NCBI RefSeq assembly: GCF_002086815.1
Contig: NZ_MVID01000002.1
Span: forward strand, 372,001-436,000
DNA: 64,000 nt
Reading direction: 5' to 3'
From: Mycolicibacterium parafortuitum
GTDB lineage: Bacteria > Actinomycetota > Actinomycetes > Mycobacteriales > Mycobacteriaceae
A program made the translations under genes and the position numbers. Below, in pieces: positions 48,798 through 55,670 of the stretch. The notes beneath the pieces are model-generated. The model ran no database searches, was not told the origin of the DNA, and worked only from the letters and a program-made list of their open reading frames with translations. How positions within the stretch are numbered: position 1 is the stretch's first letter; each line of letters starts with the position of its first letter.

Positions 48798-49078
48798 AGC
48801 GCTTCCTCGAAGTTCAGCCGAGCGAGCAACTGCGCCAACAGAGCCCGCTGCGCTCGCGCCTCCGCGATGAACGGGCTGATGACCGGCTGACCCATGCTGC
48901 CCTTGACGGTCAGTGGGGCCTCGGCGGCTGCCTCGTCCAGCTCAGCGATCTGATCGACTACCCGGCACGCTTGGGCCAGGATCTCGGCCTTATCGGGGTC
49001 GCTTTCAAGGTCGAACTCGGCGGTGATCGACCGCCACAAACGCTTCCCCGCAGCCTGCAAACCTGCAGGACAACGCAT
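48794..49078 (-). CDS. P27-type phage terminase small subunit
   Basis: The 94-residue protein reads RLWRSITAEFDLESDPDKAE, IAELDEAAAE, then VKGSMGQPVISPFIAEARAQ. This is the usual layout of P27-family small terminases, in which a G-x-P(H)PxxxE segment links to the C-terminal helix. TerS recognises the packaging site and directs the large terminase. The ATG at 49078 has GGAG upstream. No large terminase is present in the element, so a helper's enzyme would have to be used. Confidence 0.82.
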   Translation of the reverse strand: MRCPAGLQAAGKRLWRSITAEFDLESDPDKAEILAQACRVVDQIAELDEAAAEAPLTVKGSMGQPVISPFIAEARAQRALLAQLLARLNFEEAL

Positions 49079-49401
49079 GTTTTCTCCTAACTTACTGACT
49101 CAAAAAAGGGGGCATTTAAGACTCATCGGATGGCAAGGGCGCATTACCGTCCGGTCGAGAGCCGGGGGTGGGGTATATCCCCCTGGGGGTAGCAGACCCC
49201 CGCCGACCAGGGCACACGCGGTCTGCCGCACCCCTGCATCCCGGACGCGGCGGGATCTACGCACGCGGCTAACCGGTGCGGAAGCCGGTGCGCGACAGCA
49301 GGACTGCCCCCTGCCCACTGCGACCTACCCAGGGGGGGAGCCCCTGCCCGGGCGGCTACCCCTACTCCCCTCCGGCCTGGGGACCGGAGGGGGACACCGG
49401 G
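49079..49401. other. Longest structural-operon gap; candidate packaging (cos/pac) or leader region
   Basis: These 323 bp between the 301-residue gene and terS show no convincing coding frame. They are rich in G/C runs that can form hairpins (GGGGTATATCCCC near 49170, several CCCC/GGGG pairs between 49325 and 49400). The position beside terS suggests a packaging site, but nothing in the sequence proves it. Confidence 0.4.
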
Positions 49402-50307
49402 CTACGCCACGAACCACGTCTCGGGCTGGCGGGTTCTTCGTCCGTTCTTGTACCGCCACCCACCGGGGTACGTTCCCGAGAGCAGCAGCTTGCCCTCCTG
49501 CTCTCGCAGCAGCCTGGTTGCCATGTAGCGGGTGACTCCGAGCTGACGGGCTACCGTCGTCACGTCCAACGGGGTGCGGGTCTTCAGGGTGGACACCCAC
49601 TCGGCGAACGCAGTTCGGCTGTCGTCTGCCGTCTGTCGCACTTTGGTATAGCTATCTTTCTCAGCTGAGAAGATAGGTATACCGTTCTGCGACAACCCAG
49701 GGCACTGGCAGCGACTCTTGGACCGGTTGCATCCGGGTAGGTGCTTCGGCTTGGAGGTCGGAACCCAGTCCGGGTTCACGGTCCACACACGACCGTGACC
49801 CGGCACCCCGTCATAGGTCCTCTTGGTGAAGAACCCATAGGCGAGGGTGCTGCTCCACTGCCGTAGCACCTTGTACGCAGCCTGCTCATGCACCCCGACC
49901 ACCTCGGCCAGCGAGGGGCCGGTGATCACCGGGGTCAGCGTCTCGTGCTTGAAGCACAGAGCGATGGCACCGAGGAGGTACTTCTCGTGGGTCACCCCCG
50001 AGCCCGAGATCCGAGCGGCCAGCTCGTGCAAGGGCTGGGGATCGAACCTCGTCTGTCGCAGCCCCGGAACGTATTGCTCGACAGCACGTTCGGCTCCTTT
50101 GGTGATGTGGTGGCGGGTGGGGTTGAGCTGGCCCCGAGATCCCCGAGGGAGCTTCTCCTCGTGGGGATGGTCGAGCACCCAATCGACGGCTGAGTGCTCA
50201 TCACACTCGCCGTGGCGAAGGCCCCATGCCGCCAGCCGATAGGCGAGGTCGTAAACCTCGTCGGTGTCAGTGGCATTTTCCAGGCTCGGCTTAGGTTCCG
50301 CGAGCAT
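49402..50307 (-). CDS. Putative replication or DNA-binding protein with winged-helix segments
   Basis: This 301-residue protein begins at the ATG at 50307, overlapping the 56-residue gene by 17 nt. The middle (LTPVITGPSLAEVVGVHEQAAYKVLRQW) and the C-terminal region (DVTTVARQLGVTRYMATRLLREQEG) both look like helix-turn-helix units. A small Cys cluster lies between them (PGCNRSKSRCQCPGL). It has the flavour of plasmid or satellite replication initiators or of a primase C-terminal domain, but lacks the primase core. The role is uncertain. Confidence 0.5.
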   Translation of the reverse strand: MLAEPKPSLENATDTDEVYDLAYRLAAWGLRHGECDEHSAVDWVLDHPHEEKLPRGSRGQLNPTRHHITKGAERAVEQYVPGLRQTRFDPQPLHELAARISGSGVTHEKYLLGAIALCFKHETLTPVITGPSLAEVVGVHEQAAYKVLRQWSSTLAYGFFTKRTYDGVPGHGRVWTVNPDWVPTSKPKHLPGCNRSKSRCQCPGLSQNGIPIFSAEKDSYTKVRQTADDSRTAFAEWVSTLKTRTPLDVTTVARQLGVTRYMATRLLREQEGKLLLSGTYPGGWRYKNGRRTRQPETWFVA

Positions 50308-50461
50308 GGTCGGCCTTCATGGCTGCGGTGATCTGACAGTGTAGGTCGGCCAAGGTCTCGTCGGTGAACAGCAGGAACTTGTTCGTGCCTTGGATCTGGA
50401 CCTTGTGGGTTACCGCCTGACGGCGGTTATCCCAATACGACTGCAGGACTGGCCGGTTCAT
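50291..50461 (-). CDS. Small element protein (56 residues)
   Basis: Starting at the ATG at 50461 gives MNRPVLQSYWDNRRQAVTHK and onward. The start overlaps the upstream stop as ATGA, and the end overlaps the following gene. No domain is recognised; coupling on both sides supports it as real. Confidence 0.6.
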   Translation of the reverse strand: MNRPVLQSYWDNRRQAVTHKVQIQGTNKFLLFTDETLADLHCQITAAMKADHARGT

Positions 50462-50775
50462 GCGGCTCGCTCCTGTCTCGCCCTCTCGGCTTCGTGCTTG
50501 ACCTGTGTGGCGAGCTGGAGGTAGCGGGTCATCGCGTCCGACAGCACGACCGCCGATGCCCACAGCTCACCAGCCTTCTTGCCGTGTCCGGCTTCGCGGC
50601 AGAGACTCTCGGCCCGGTCCAGCTCTTGATGGACCATGAAGCAGATCGCCGAGCAGTGGGATCTACCGACGGCTTTGGGTCGGGTGCATCCTGGTCGGTG
50701 GCATCGCTTACGTGACCCATCCCCTCGTTGCCGGGGCTTCTGCTGCGGCATCTCGCTAGGCAGCGGAGCCGACAT
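50458..50775 (-). CDS. Small Cys/His protein, possible zinc-binding (105 residues)
   Basis: A CHRPGCTRPKAVGRSHCSAIC cluster near residue 25 gives C, C, H, C and C, a likely zinc knuckle. A helical, charged C-terminus follows. Similar short zinc-ribbon proteins are common in actinobacteriophages. The start overlaps the previous gene as TGATG and the stop overlaps the next as ATGA. Confidence 0.62.
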   Translation of the reverse strand: MSAPLPSEMPQQKPRQRGDGSRKRCHRPGCTRPKAVGRSHCSAICFMVHQELDRAESLCREAGHGKKAGELWASAVVLSDAMTRYLQLATQVKHEAERARQERAA

Positions 50776-50963
50776 CAGCGGTCATCCTCGCTGACAATCG
50801 CGGCCAGCTCGCTGCGGTGGACCTGCACCGTCATCGGAGCGCGGTTGAGTCGGAATCGGAGGATCTCCCCGTCGATCTCCAGGGAGCCTGGTTCAACGTG
50901 CCAGACTTTGCCTCCGACGACGGAGATCGTTCGGACTTTCTCCGGGTGATCTAACTTCCACAT
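50775..50963 (-). CDS. Small beta-rich element protein (62 residues)
   Basis: The product MWKLDHPEKVRTISVVGGKV and onward looks like a small beta-barrel. It is the first gene of the coupled run after the capsid terminator. No family is recognised. Confidence 0.55.
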   Translation of the reverse strand: MWKLDHPEKVRTISVVGGKVWHVEPGSLEIDGEILRFRLNRAPMTVQVHRSELAAIVSEDDR

Positions 50964-51007
50964 TCGGTACTTCTCCTGTGCTGCTTACTCATTCGATGGT
51001 CGAGAAC

Positions 51008-51042
51008 GCCGAAGGGCCGTCCCAACCAGGACGGCCCCTCGG
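51008..51042 (-). terminator. Terminator after the capsid gene
   Basis: The stem GGGCCGTCC (51014-51022) with GGACGGCCC (51029-51037) extends outward as GCCGA/TCGGC after one mismatch. It lies 25 bp past the capsid stop. There is no strong U-tract, as is common in mycobacteria. Confidence 0.7.
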
Positions 51043-51066
51043 CGGTTATTCAGTTGTGAGTGAGGC

Positions 51067-51939
51067 TCAGCTCTCGCCTTCGCCCTCGCCCTCGCCAGAG
51101 CCGAGGGCATGGCCGCGAACGACCCCGGCCTCGTTCAGGAACCCGATACCGAACCGGCTCACGGCACGGACGTAGGTGCCGTCCTGATGGACAGCCGGGA
51201 ACCGCTCGACCGTGGTGCCCTTTCGCATCACCAGCACGACGTGCTCACGCGGGATGCCCCAGAACACGGTCTGGTTGTCGACCTGGTCGGAGACCAGAAC
51301 CGGCAGACCGGCTACCCGGATGCCGTCCTCGACGAACTCCAGAAGGTTCTGGTTGCTGCCGTTGGCAACCTTCAGCTTGGAGATCGCCTCGGCGGTCGCC
51401 GGGGAGACGATCCACGAGGTCAGCTCGGAGCCGTTGTCGATGGCCGCATACCGGGCCTCGGTGAACGGATCGAGGTTGGTCAGGCCAGCACCGGTGTTCA
51501 CCGAGGTGTAGGCGATGCTGAGCAGACCGTCCGGACCCTTCGCGGTGGTGTTGCCGAGGAAGGCACCGTCCACCGCCCGGCCGATCTTGTTGGCAAGACC
51601 AGCACCGAGCAGCTCGGCCACGGCGGGGTCGCTGTCGTCGCGCAGTTCGTTGGACAGCAGAGAGATCCCGGCGGTCTTGTAGATGCTCACCGTGACCTCG
51701 TCGGTGTCACCGTCGGTCTCGGCGATGGTGTCCAGCTCGCCGTAGAAAGCGACATCGGGATCAGCCACCCAGACCGGGAAGGTGACCTTGTCGCGGTTGG
51801 TGCTGAACACGGTGGCCGACCGAGCAGCGATGCTGCGGGCCTTGACGGCCAGGTCGACCAGGCCCCCGAAGTCCTCCGGGGTGAAGGCATCAGCGGTGGT
51901 CGTCAGACCGACACCGCTGGTGGTGTTCGTCATAGCCAT
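51067..51939 (-). CDS. HK97-type phage major capsid protein
   Basis: The 290-residue protein has the order of an HK97-fold capsid: a short N-arm, then E-loop/P-domain sequence (VTFPVWVADPDVAFYGELDT, VTVSIYKTAGISLLSNELRDD) and the A-domain (SWIVSPATAEAISKLKVANG, VAGLPVLVSDQV, VFWGIPREHVVLVMRKGTTV). It ends in an acidic EGEGEGES tail. No protease domain is fused and none is nearby. It is probably assembled on the scaffold-like protein encoded just upstream. The start ATG at 51939 has AGGAGG 10 nt upstream. Confidence 0.88.
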   Translation of the reverse strand: MAMTNTTSGVGLTTTADAFTPEDFGGLVDLAVKARSIAARSATVFSTNRDKVTFPVWVADPDVAFYGELDTIAETDGDTDEVTVSIYKTAGISLLSNELRDDSDPAVAELLGAGLANKIGRAVDGAFLGNTTAKGPDGLLSIAYTSVNTGAGLTNLDPFTEARYAAIDNGSELTSWIVSPATAEAISKLKVANGSNQNLLEFVEDGIRVAGLPVLVSDQVDNQTVFWGIPREHVVLVMRKGTTVERFPAVHQDGTYVRAVSRFGIGFLNEAGVVRGHALGSGEGEGEGES

Positions 51940-51967
51940 TTGGCTAGTTCCTCCTTGGAATGCAGAA

Positions 51968-51993
51968 AGGCCCAGCGCATTACGGCTGGGCCT
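51968..51993 (-). terminator. Hairpin between scaffold and capsid genes
   Basis: The stem AGGCCCAGC (51968-51976) with GCTGGGCCT (51985-51993) is followed on the minus strand by TTTCTG. It could attenuate readthrough from scaffold into capsid and so set their ratio. Confidence 0.6.
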
Positions 51994-52014
51994 CGGTTAC
52001 TCGGGTGCTTTCCA

Positions 52015-52031
52015 TCGAGTCACTGACTCGA
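52015..52031. promoter_or_regulatory. 17-bp palindrome in the capsid leader
   Basis: TCGAGTCA-C-TGACTCGA is a perfect palindrome around one central base, upstream of the capsid hairpin. The half ACTGACTC also occurs before terS near 49094. It is a possible operator or processing site. Confidence 0.45.
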
Positions 52032-52098
52032 AGGAGGGTGCGTCGCAGACGCTTCAGACGCTCCTACGCAGCCACGGGCTGCGGGTTCAGAGCTAAAG

Positions 52099-52569
52099 TC
52101 ACTTCATCAGGGCGTCCCAGGACGCTTGGGGCTTGTGGCCGCCTCCGGACAAACCCTGAGTCGGATCGAATGCGGGGCTGTTCTTCGCCAGACCTGGTCG
52201 GGTGCCGAGGATCTCGGCGATAACGGCGTCTACCTTCTCCGGGTCTACGTCGCCGTCCTCGTCCAGCAAGTCCTGCACCGTGACCCCGCCGAGGGTGAGC
52301 AGGTCTGCCGGGTTAGCAAGGTTCTTCGCGGCCAGCCGCTCCGCCTCTCGCGTCAGCAGTCGCTCGACCCGCTGAGCCAGAGCATCACGCTCGGCTCGGG
52401 CTTCGTTCCGTTCGACGCGGTAGCGTGCCTCCCGGTTCTGCCGGGGGGCTTGGGTCTGCGTATCGTCCCCTCCAGCCGACTGAACATCGGCCTCGGGCCC
52501 ATCACCCTCGGGGGTAGCTGAAAGTCCGTCAGAATCGAGATCAGGGGCGTTTTCTGCGGTGTTTGTCAT
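52099..52569 (-). CDS. Phage scaffold-like protein
   Basis: This 156-residue acidic protein has a disordered acidic N-terminus and a charged helix suited to coiled coil (REARYRVERNEARAERDALA, QRVERLLTREAERLAAKN). The C-terminus is a Gly/Lys-ending segment. This is the usual look of capsid scaffolds placed just before the capsid gene. It would act inside the procapsid. The ATG overlaps the 32-residue gene's stop as ATGA. Confidence 0.72.
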   Translation of the reverse strand: MTNTAENAPDLDSDGLSATPEGDGPEADVQSAGGDDTQTQAPRQNREARYRVERNEARAERDALAQRVERLLTREAERLAAKNLANPADLLTLGGVTVQDLLDEDGDVDPEKVDAVIAEILGTRPGLAKNSPAFDPTQGLSGGGHKPQASWDALMK

Positions 52570-52664
52570 CGGTTGGTTCTCCTATCTCTCAGCATGTCTC
52601 GCGCGAGCCACAGCGCTAGAGCAGCGTCGGCTGCGGCTAGGACCATCAGGGGTCCGGTGATCAC
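52566..52664 (-). CDS. 32-residue single-helix membrane protein
   Basis: A short frame from a GTG at 52664 gives a hydrophobic helix (PLMVLAAADAALALWLA) and a basic end (RDMLRDRRTNR). Its start overlaps the upstream 46-residue gene's stop as GTGA, and its own stop overlaps the scaffold ATG as ATGA. Coupling at both ends argues that it is a real gene. It is likely inner-membrane, positive side in. The function is unknown; it could be a regulator, an exclusion factor or a holin-like peptide. Confidence 0.6.
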   Translation of the reverse strand: MITGPLMVLAAADAALALWLARDMLRDRRTNR

Positions 52665-52801
52665 TGATCCCCCCATGCGACGATGACCAGCCCTGCCCAG
52701 ATGTTGGAGCCAGTGCCGGGGGTGATGTCTGCGTTCTCAGGGACGTGCCAGACGCGTTCGGGTGCGCTGGCGAGTCGGTTCATCAGTTCGTCTTCTGTCA
52801 T
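52661..52801 (-). CDS. Small element protein (46 residues)
   Basis: The product MTEDELMNRLASAPERVWHV and onward ends in AGLVIVAWGDQ. It starts at the ATG at 52801. The longer frame upstream crosses a terminator and is not counted. It is coupled to the 32-residue gene. No family is recognised. Confidence 0.55.
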   Translation of the reverse strand: MTEDELMNRLASAPERVWHVPENADITPGTGSNIWAGLVIVAWGDQ

Positions 52802-52893
52802 GTGGTTTCTCTTTCGTTCTCGTGATGTGGATACGGGCCAGAGGCCCGTCACCCCGGAGGGCGTCGGCAGCTCCGTGCCTGGTCCATGAGAAA

Positions 52894-52916
52894 GGCCCCA
52901 ACAATCCGCTGGGACC
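52894..52916 (-). terminator. Terminator after the 58-residue zinc-like gene
   Basis: On the minus strand GGTCCCA (52916-52910) pairs with TGGGGCC (52900-52894), with one wobble, and is followed by TTTCTC. It lies 13 bp past the stop of the 58-residue gene. Confidence 0.65.
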
Positions 52917-52928
52917 TCCACGTCGGGG

Positions 52929-53105
52929 CTACGCGGCCAGGACGGCCTGTAGCTCCCGAAGCTTGCGGCGCGCTTGGCGACACTCGCGCATGTACCGCCG
53001 CTGGCGGTCTCTGCGGCAGTACCGACAGCCTTCGCCGGGGACGTAGTCGGCAGGTGCCCGGAGGTGATGTCCGTTGCGGCACTCGGCAGGCACTGGGTCG
53101 TTCAC
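52929..53105 (-). CDS. 58-residue Cys/His phage-type protein
   Basis: From a GTG at 53105 the frame reads VNDPVPAECRNGHHLRAPAD and onward. It has a C-x4-HH then C-x2-C (GCRYCRRDRQ) layout that could bind zinc, and a basic C-terminal helix. This pattern is frequent in small mycobacteriophage proteins. AGGA lies immediately upstream of the start. The overlapping longer frame at 52849-53253 lacks any such pattern. Confidence 0.62.
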   Translation of the reverse strand: MNDPVPAECRNGHHLRAPADYVPGEGCRYCRRDRQRRYMRECRQARRKLRELQAVLAA

Positions 53106-53193
53106 TTCCTGAGCCGCCGCTGACGGCTCGGTCGACGGAGAGGACCGCCGCTGACGGTCCAGTAGGTCTACGGCAGATGGCGTTTAAGAGAAA

Positions 53194-53227
53194 CCCCCGG
53201 CCACACATGTCCGGAAGTGGCCGGGGG
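53194..53227 (-). terminator. Strong hairpin terminator in the control region
   Basis: CCCCCGGCCAC (53194-53204) pairs perfectly with GTGGCCGGGGG (53217-53227) across a 12-nt loop. On the minus strand it is followed by TTTCTCTT. Confidence 0.8.
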
Positions 53228-53399
53228 CGTCCCGTTAGGAGATGGAGAATCACTGGCGGTCCCTTGCCGGTCGCGCTAAGGCAGAGCGAAGGGCCTGAGC
53301 CCTACTTGCTTCTTCAGTGTTCTCGGAGCACCGGAGATGCCGTGCTCCCAACCCCGCCTCACGCGGAGGCGGGGAAGACTTAGTTCGCGGGGTCCGTTT

Positions 53400-53774
53400 A
53401 CCCCTCCCACAACGTATGGGTGCAATTTTGCGGTAAATGCTGCATCTGGCGCGCTGAAGGTCACTTAAGGAGAACGACGACTCGCTCATCCCATCTCAAC
53501 CTGTAGTAGGCGTTACTTCGCCGAAAAGTAACGCTGGCGTGTGGGGGGTCTGTCTCTTTACCCCTCCCCCCCTTATATGGGTGTCACAAGGGGTTGTTTG
53601 TGACACCCAACCTCTTGCCCCTCATAGGGATATAGGTGTTAATTTGTCGATCCTTAACACCTCTCATTGGGATATAGGTGCAACACCTGGGCGTTTGTTG
53701 CGGACTCGTGAGCAAAGTCACACGCCTCAGGGCTGCTCTCCCTCGGCTACACCCCTCCATAGGGATATAGGTGT
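53400..53774. repeat. Iteron-like repeats, five sites
   Basis: The 12-mer GGGATATAGGTG occurs exactly at 53627-53638, 53669-53680 and 53762-53773. Each copy is preceded by a CCCCTC/CACCTC-type block about 5-8 bp away and followed by TT/CA-rich sequence. Two degenerate copies with the same CCCCTC..ATGGGTG plan lie at 53400-53422 and 53560-53583. Start spacings of the exact copies are 42 and 93 bp, close to whole helical turns. All are in the same orientation. Confidence 0.85.
53579..53608. repeat. 11-bp perfect inverted repeat
   Basis: GGGTGTCACAA (53579-53589) and TTGTGACACCC (53598-53608) are separated by 8 bp. The left arm overlaps a degenerate iteron-like site. It suits a dimeric regulator or a replication hairpin. 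Confidence 0.85.
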
Positions 53775-53837
53775 TGCACTTGCGGTTTCGCAACGAAATC
53801 AAGACCGGAGTGTGATCAAAATCACTTTCGGCAGTCC

Positions 53838-54239
53838 CTAGAAGTCGACCTGCTTGCCGTCCTGGTACAGGCACATGGCGTCGTTAGCTTCGCCGGTCTT
53901 GCGAGACTCGGCTACGACCTTCCCGTCGACCGTGATCTTGCACCACGCTTGACTGTCGCGGCCCTCGGAGGTGTTGGCCCAGGTGTACAGAGGCTTCGGC
54001 GGCTGCGGCACGTCGTCCCCAGTCAGCTCGACTCGGGTGACCCCGGCTGGGTACTCGATGCCGTTCTCGAAGTTGTCGTCGTACGTCGCATACGAGAAGT
54101 CCCCGCCGACCTCGTAGACGACGGTGCCCCGCTTCGCCTCGCCTTGGGCGGTTGTATCCGTGGCGGCTGGACGCGAGTCCTCGCTGCAAGAAGTCAGCAC
54201 GGCTGCCGCAGCGGTGAGGGCAAGAGCGATCTTGTGCAT
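53838..54239 (-). CDS. MmpS-like lipoprotein, candidate phage-exclusion cargo
   Basis: The 133-residue protein has a signal peptide and lipobox (LTSC, with the Cys near residue 18), then a short linker. A beta domain follows whose pattern recalls MmpS accessory proteins: VVYEVGG, SYATYDD, and CKITVDGKVVAESRKTGEAN with a paired cysteine. It should sit on the outer face of the membrane. Prophage lipoproteins often block superinfection, but that role here is inference. It shares the minus-strand block with the Mrr gene 38 bp upstream. Confidence 0.65.
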   Translation of the reverse strand: MHKIALALTAAAAVLTSCSEDSRPAATDTTAQGEAKRGTVVYEVGGDFSYATYDDNFENGIEYPAGVTRVELTGDDVPQPPKPLYTWANTSEGRDSQAWCKITVDGKVVAESRKTGEANDAMCLYQDGKQVDF

Positions 54240-54277
54240 GGTCCTCCTTCCTTCTGCGGCGAGGATCTTATCGCTGC

Positions 54278-55153
54278 CTACTTCGGCTCAAGGGACGAGA
54301 AGTAGTCGGCCTGCACCTTCACGTCCTCGACCACTCGCTCGGTCGTGCTTACACCGATCCCGTACTCCTTCAACAGATCACAGAGCCGGTCGCCGTCGAT
54401 GAGGTCAATAGGCGGGGCCCCATCGCGCGTGGATTCCGCTCGGGCATCGTTCGTGAAGGTGCCGGTTGTAATCAGCAGGCCCTTGTCGCCGCGTCCCGCC
54501 ATCGCTCCTCGGAAGTCACGTACGGCGGAAGAGCCGACGCTCCCCGAATACCGCTTGCACTGGAAGAACACGGGGAAGCTCAACAGGGAGATCTGATACA
54601 CCCCCTGGCCGTCGATGCCACCGTCACCAGACCGACCTGTCACGACTGCGCTGGAGAAACCGGACTCCCGGAGCAGTCGCTGAGCGAGCCGCTCGAACCC
54701 TGTGGGCGACATCTTCAGAAGGGTGTCAAGAAGCTCGTCCTTCCAGTCCGCCTCGGCTTCCGCTTCGACTTGATCGAGTTCGCTTGCGACGTTCGACTTC
54801 TGGCCGGACTTCTTCTTGCCCTTCTTCTTGGAGCTGGCGACGAACTGAGCGTGCAACGGACCAATGTCTGTTGGAGCGGCGGTTTGGCCGGCTTCCGTGA
54901 CTGTCCAGACACCGCGCTTGCTGTTGGTCAGTAGGCCCATGCCCTTGAGGTAGGTCCTCGCCCAAGCAAGCCGGTATTGGATCTCCGTCTGTGGGCCGTC
55001 GCCGTGCAACACGTCTTGTTGATCGCTTGAGAACTGTTCAGCCTCGATGACGGCGGCGTCTAACTCAGCGATGGACGCAGAGCCGCCTAGCGCCTTCGCG
55101 GCTTGCAGGGTCGGCCACAACATGTCGGTGTACGGAGGAACCGTTGCAGTCAC
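54278..55153 (-). CDS. Mrr-type restriction endonuclease
   Basis: This 291-residue protein starts at a GTG at 55153. An N-terminal winged-helix Mrr_N domain (about residues 8-75, including AWARTYLKGMGLLTNSKRGV and WTVTEAGQ) is followed by a lysine-rich linker. The PD-(D/E)xK catalytic domain (about residues 150-270) has FERLAQRLLRESGF, the catalytic Asp in GDGGIDG, and QCKRY (QxK). All key residues are present. Such enzymes cut modified or foreign DNA in the cytoplasm. No methylase is nearby, consistent with a type IV enzyme. Confidence 0.85.
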   Translation of the reverse strand: MTATVPPYTDMLWPTLQAAKALGGSASIAELDAAVIEAEQFSSDQQDVLHGDGPQTEIQYRLAWARTYLKGMGLLTNSKRGVWTVTEAGQTAAPTDIGPLHAQFVASSKKKGKKKSGQKSNVASELDQVEAEAEADWKDELLDTLLKMSPTGFERLAQRLLRESGFSSAVVTGRSGDGGIDGQGVYQISLLSFPVFFQCKRYSGSVGSSAVRDFRGAMAGRGDKGLLITTGTFTNDARAESTRDGAPPIDLIDGDRLCDLLKEYGIGVSTTERVVEDVKVQADYFSSLEPK

Positions 55154-55244
55154 GGGTACGAGGATGTCAGACGTTCGAGAAGCGTCTCCCGAAGACGGAG
55201 GACAGGGCCGCCTAACCGCAACCCCGGCGCCGAAGGCGTCATCT

Positions 55245-55277
55245 GAAGACCCCCGGTCTCCGCAGCCGGGGGTCTTC
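55245..55277. terminator. Bidirectional terminator between the Mrr and integrase blocks
   Basis: GAAGACCCCCGG (55245-55256) pairs with CCGGGGGTCTTC (55266-55277), a 12-bp perfect stem with a 9-nt loop. It is followed on the plus strand by TCTCTTC. It would end the integrase transcript before Mrr. Confidence 0.8.
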
Positions 55278-55331
55278 TCTCTTCAAGGCTGTTTCGTGAA
55301 CCAAACTGGCGTCTCCGGCGACTAACCCCAC

Positions 55332-55448
55332 ATGGACGATGACGACCGAGAAGCAATCCGAGACGAGGGGCACGACCCCGACGACCCCGCCGTGCGTACG
55401 GCCATCGACTTCGTGCGCTGGGAACTGGAGCTACTGCGACTCGGGTAG
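55332..55448 (+). CDS. Possible 38-residue acidic protein
   Basis: A short plus-strand frame from the ATG at 55332 is strongly acidic at its start (MDDDDREAIRDEGHDPDD) and ends in a helix (FVRWELELLRLG). It overlaps the opposite-strand 78-residue gene by 18 bp. There is no clear ribosome site. It is plausible as an acidic DNA-mimic or a small regulator, but unproven. Confidence 0.35.
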   Translation: MDDDDREAIRDEGHDPDDPAVRTAIDFVRWELELLRLG

Positions 55449-55667
55449 ACGCAGCTCCAGTAGGTGCTCAGCACCTTCGACCAGGACGACCCGCAGGAAC
55501 CCAAGGTCTTCAAGCTCCTCGATGGCTTCGGTGATCGCTTCGGGGTCCAGGCCCTCGACGTGTGAATCATCGAAGGCCAGGGCGGTGGCCACTAGAAGGT
55601 CGGTGTCGACGGTCTGCGGGTGAGCGTCGATAGCAGTGAGCCACAATGCCGTATTCACCGCTGGCAT
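55431..55667 (-). CDS. Small winged-helix-like protein beside the integrase
   Basis: The 78-residue protein lies 3 bp downstream of the integrase stop with GGAG before its ATG. The segment AITEAIEELEDLGFLRVVLV resembles the recognition part of a winged helix. It is cotranscribed with int, so it could be the recombination directionality factor or a small regulator. There is no direct sequence proof. Confidence 0.5.
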   Translation of the reverse strand: MPAVNTALWLTAIDAHPQTVDTDLLVATALAFDDSHVEGLDPEAITEAIEELEDLGFLRVVLVEGAEHLLELRLPESQ

Positions 55668-55670
55668 GGC

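Larger units (their letters stand above)
53106..53837. promoter_or_regulatory. 0.73-kb control region, candidate origin or operator cluster
   Basis: This is the largest non-coding stretch of the element. It holds a strong hairpin terminator, a second hairpin (CCCCGCCTC/GAGGCGGGG, 53352-53374), five related repeat sites and a perfect 11-bp inverted repeat. AT content is higher than the flanks around 53400-53830. It separates the structural operon from the lipoprotein-Mrr-integrase side. Early promoters, a repressor-binding array or a replication origin are the likely contents. Confidence 0.6.

Noticed and set aside
49100..49318. 72-codon minus frame upstream of terS
   Set aside because: Low-complexity Arg/Pro/Gly product typical of a GC-rich non-coding stretch.
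52849..53253. 134-codon minus frame in the element
   Set aside because: It runs through two hairpin terminators and overlaps the better-supported 58-residue Cys/His frame.
53250..53489. 79-codon minus frame MSESSFSLSD...
   Set aside because: It spans a hairpin and one iteron-like site, has a poor ribosome site and no recognisable pattern; left as control region.
53400..53774. CRISPR array interpretation of the repeats
   Set aside because: Repeats are 12 bp with uneven spacers (30 and 81 bp) and no cas genes are present.
53584..53874. 96-codon minus frame with three TYIPM(E/R)G peptide repeats
   Set aside because: The peptide repeats come from the three DNA repeats, whose spacings happen to be multiples of three. 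The frame overlaps the lipoprotein gene and has no ribosome site.
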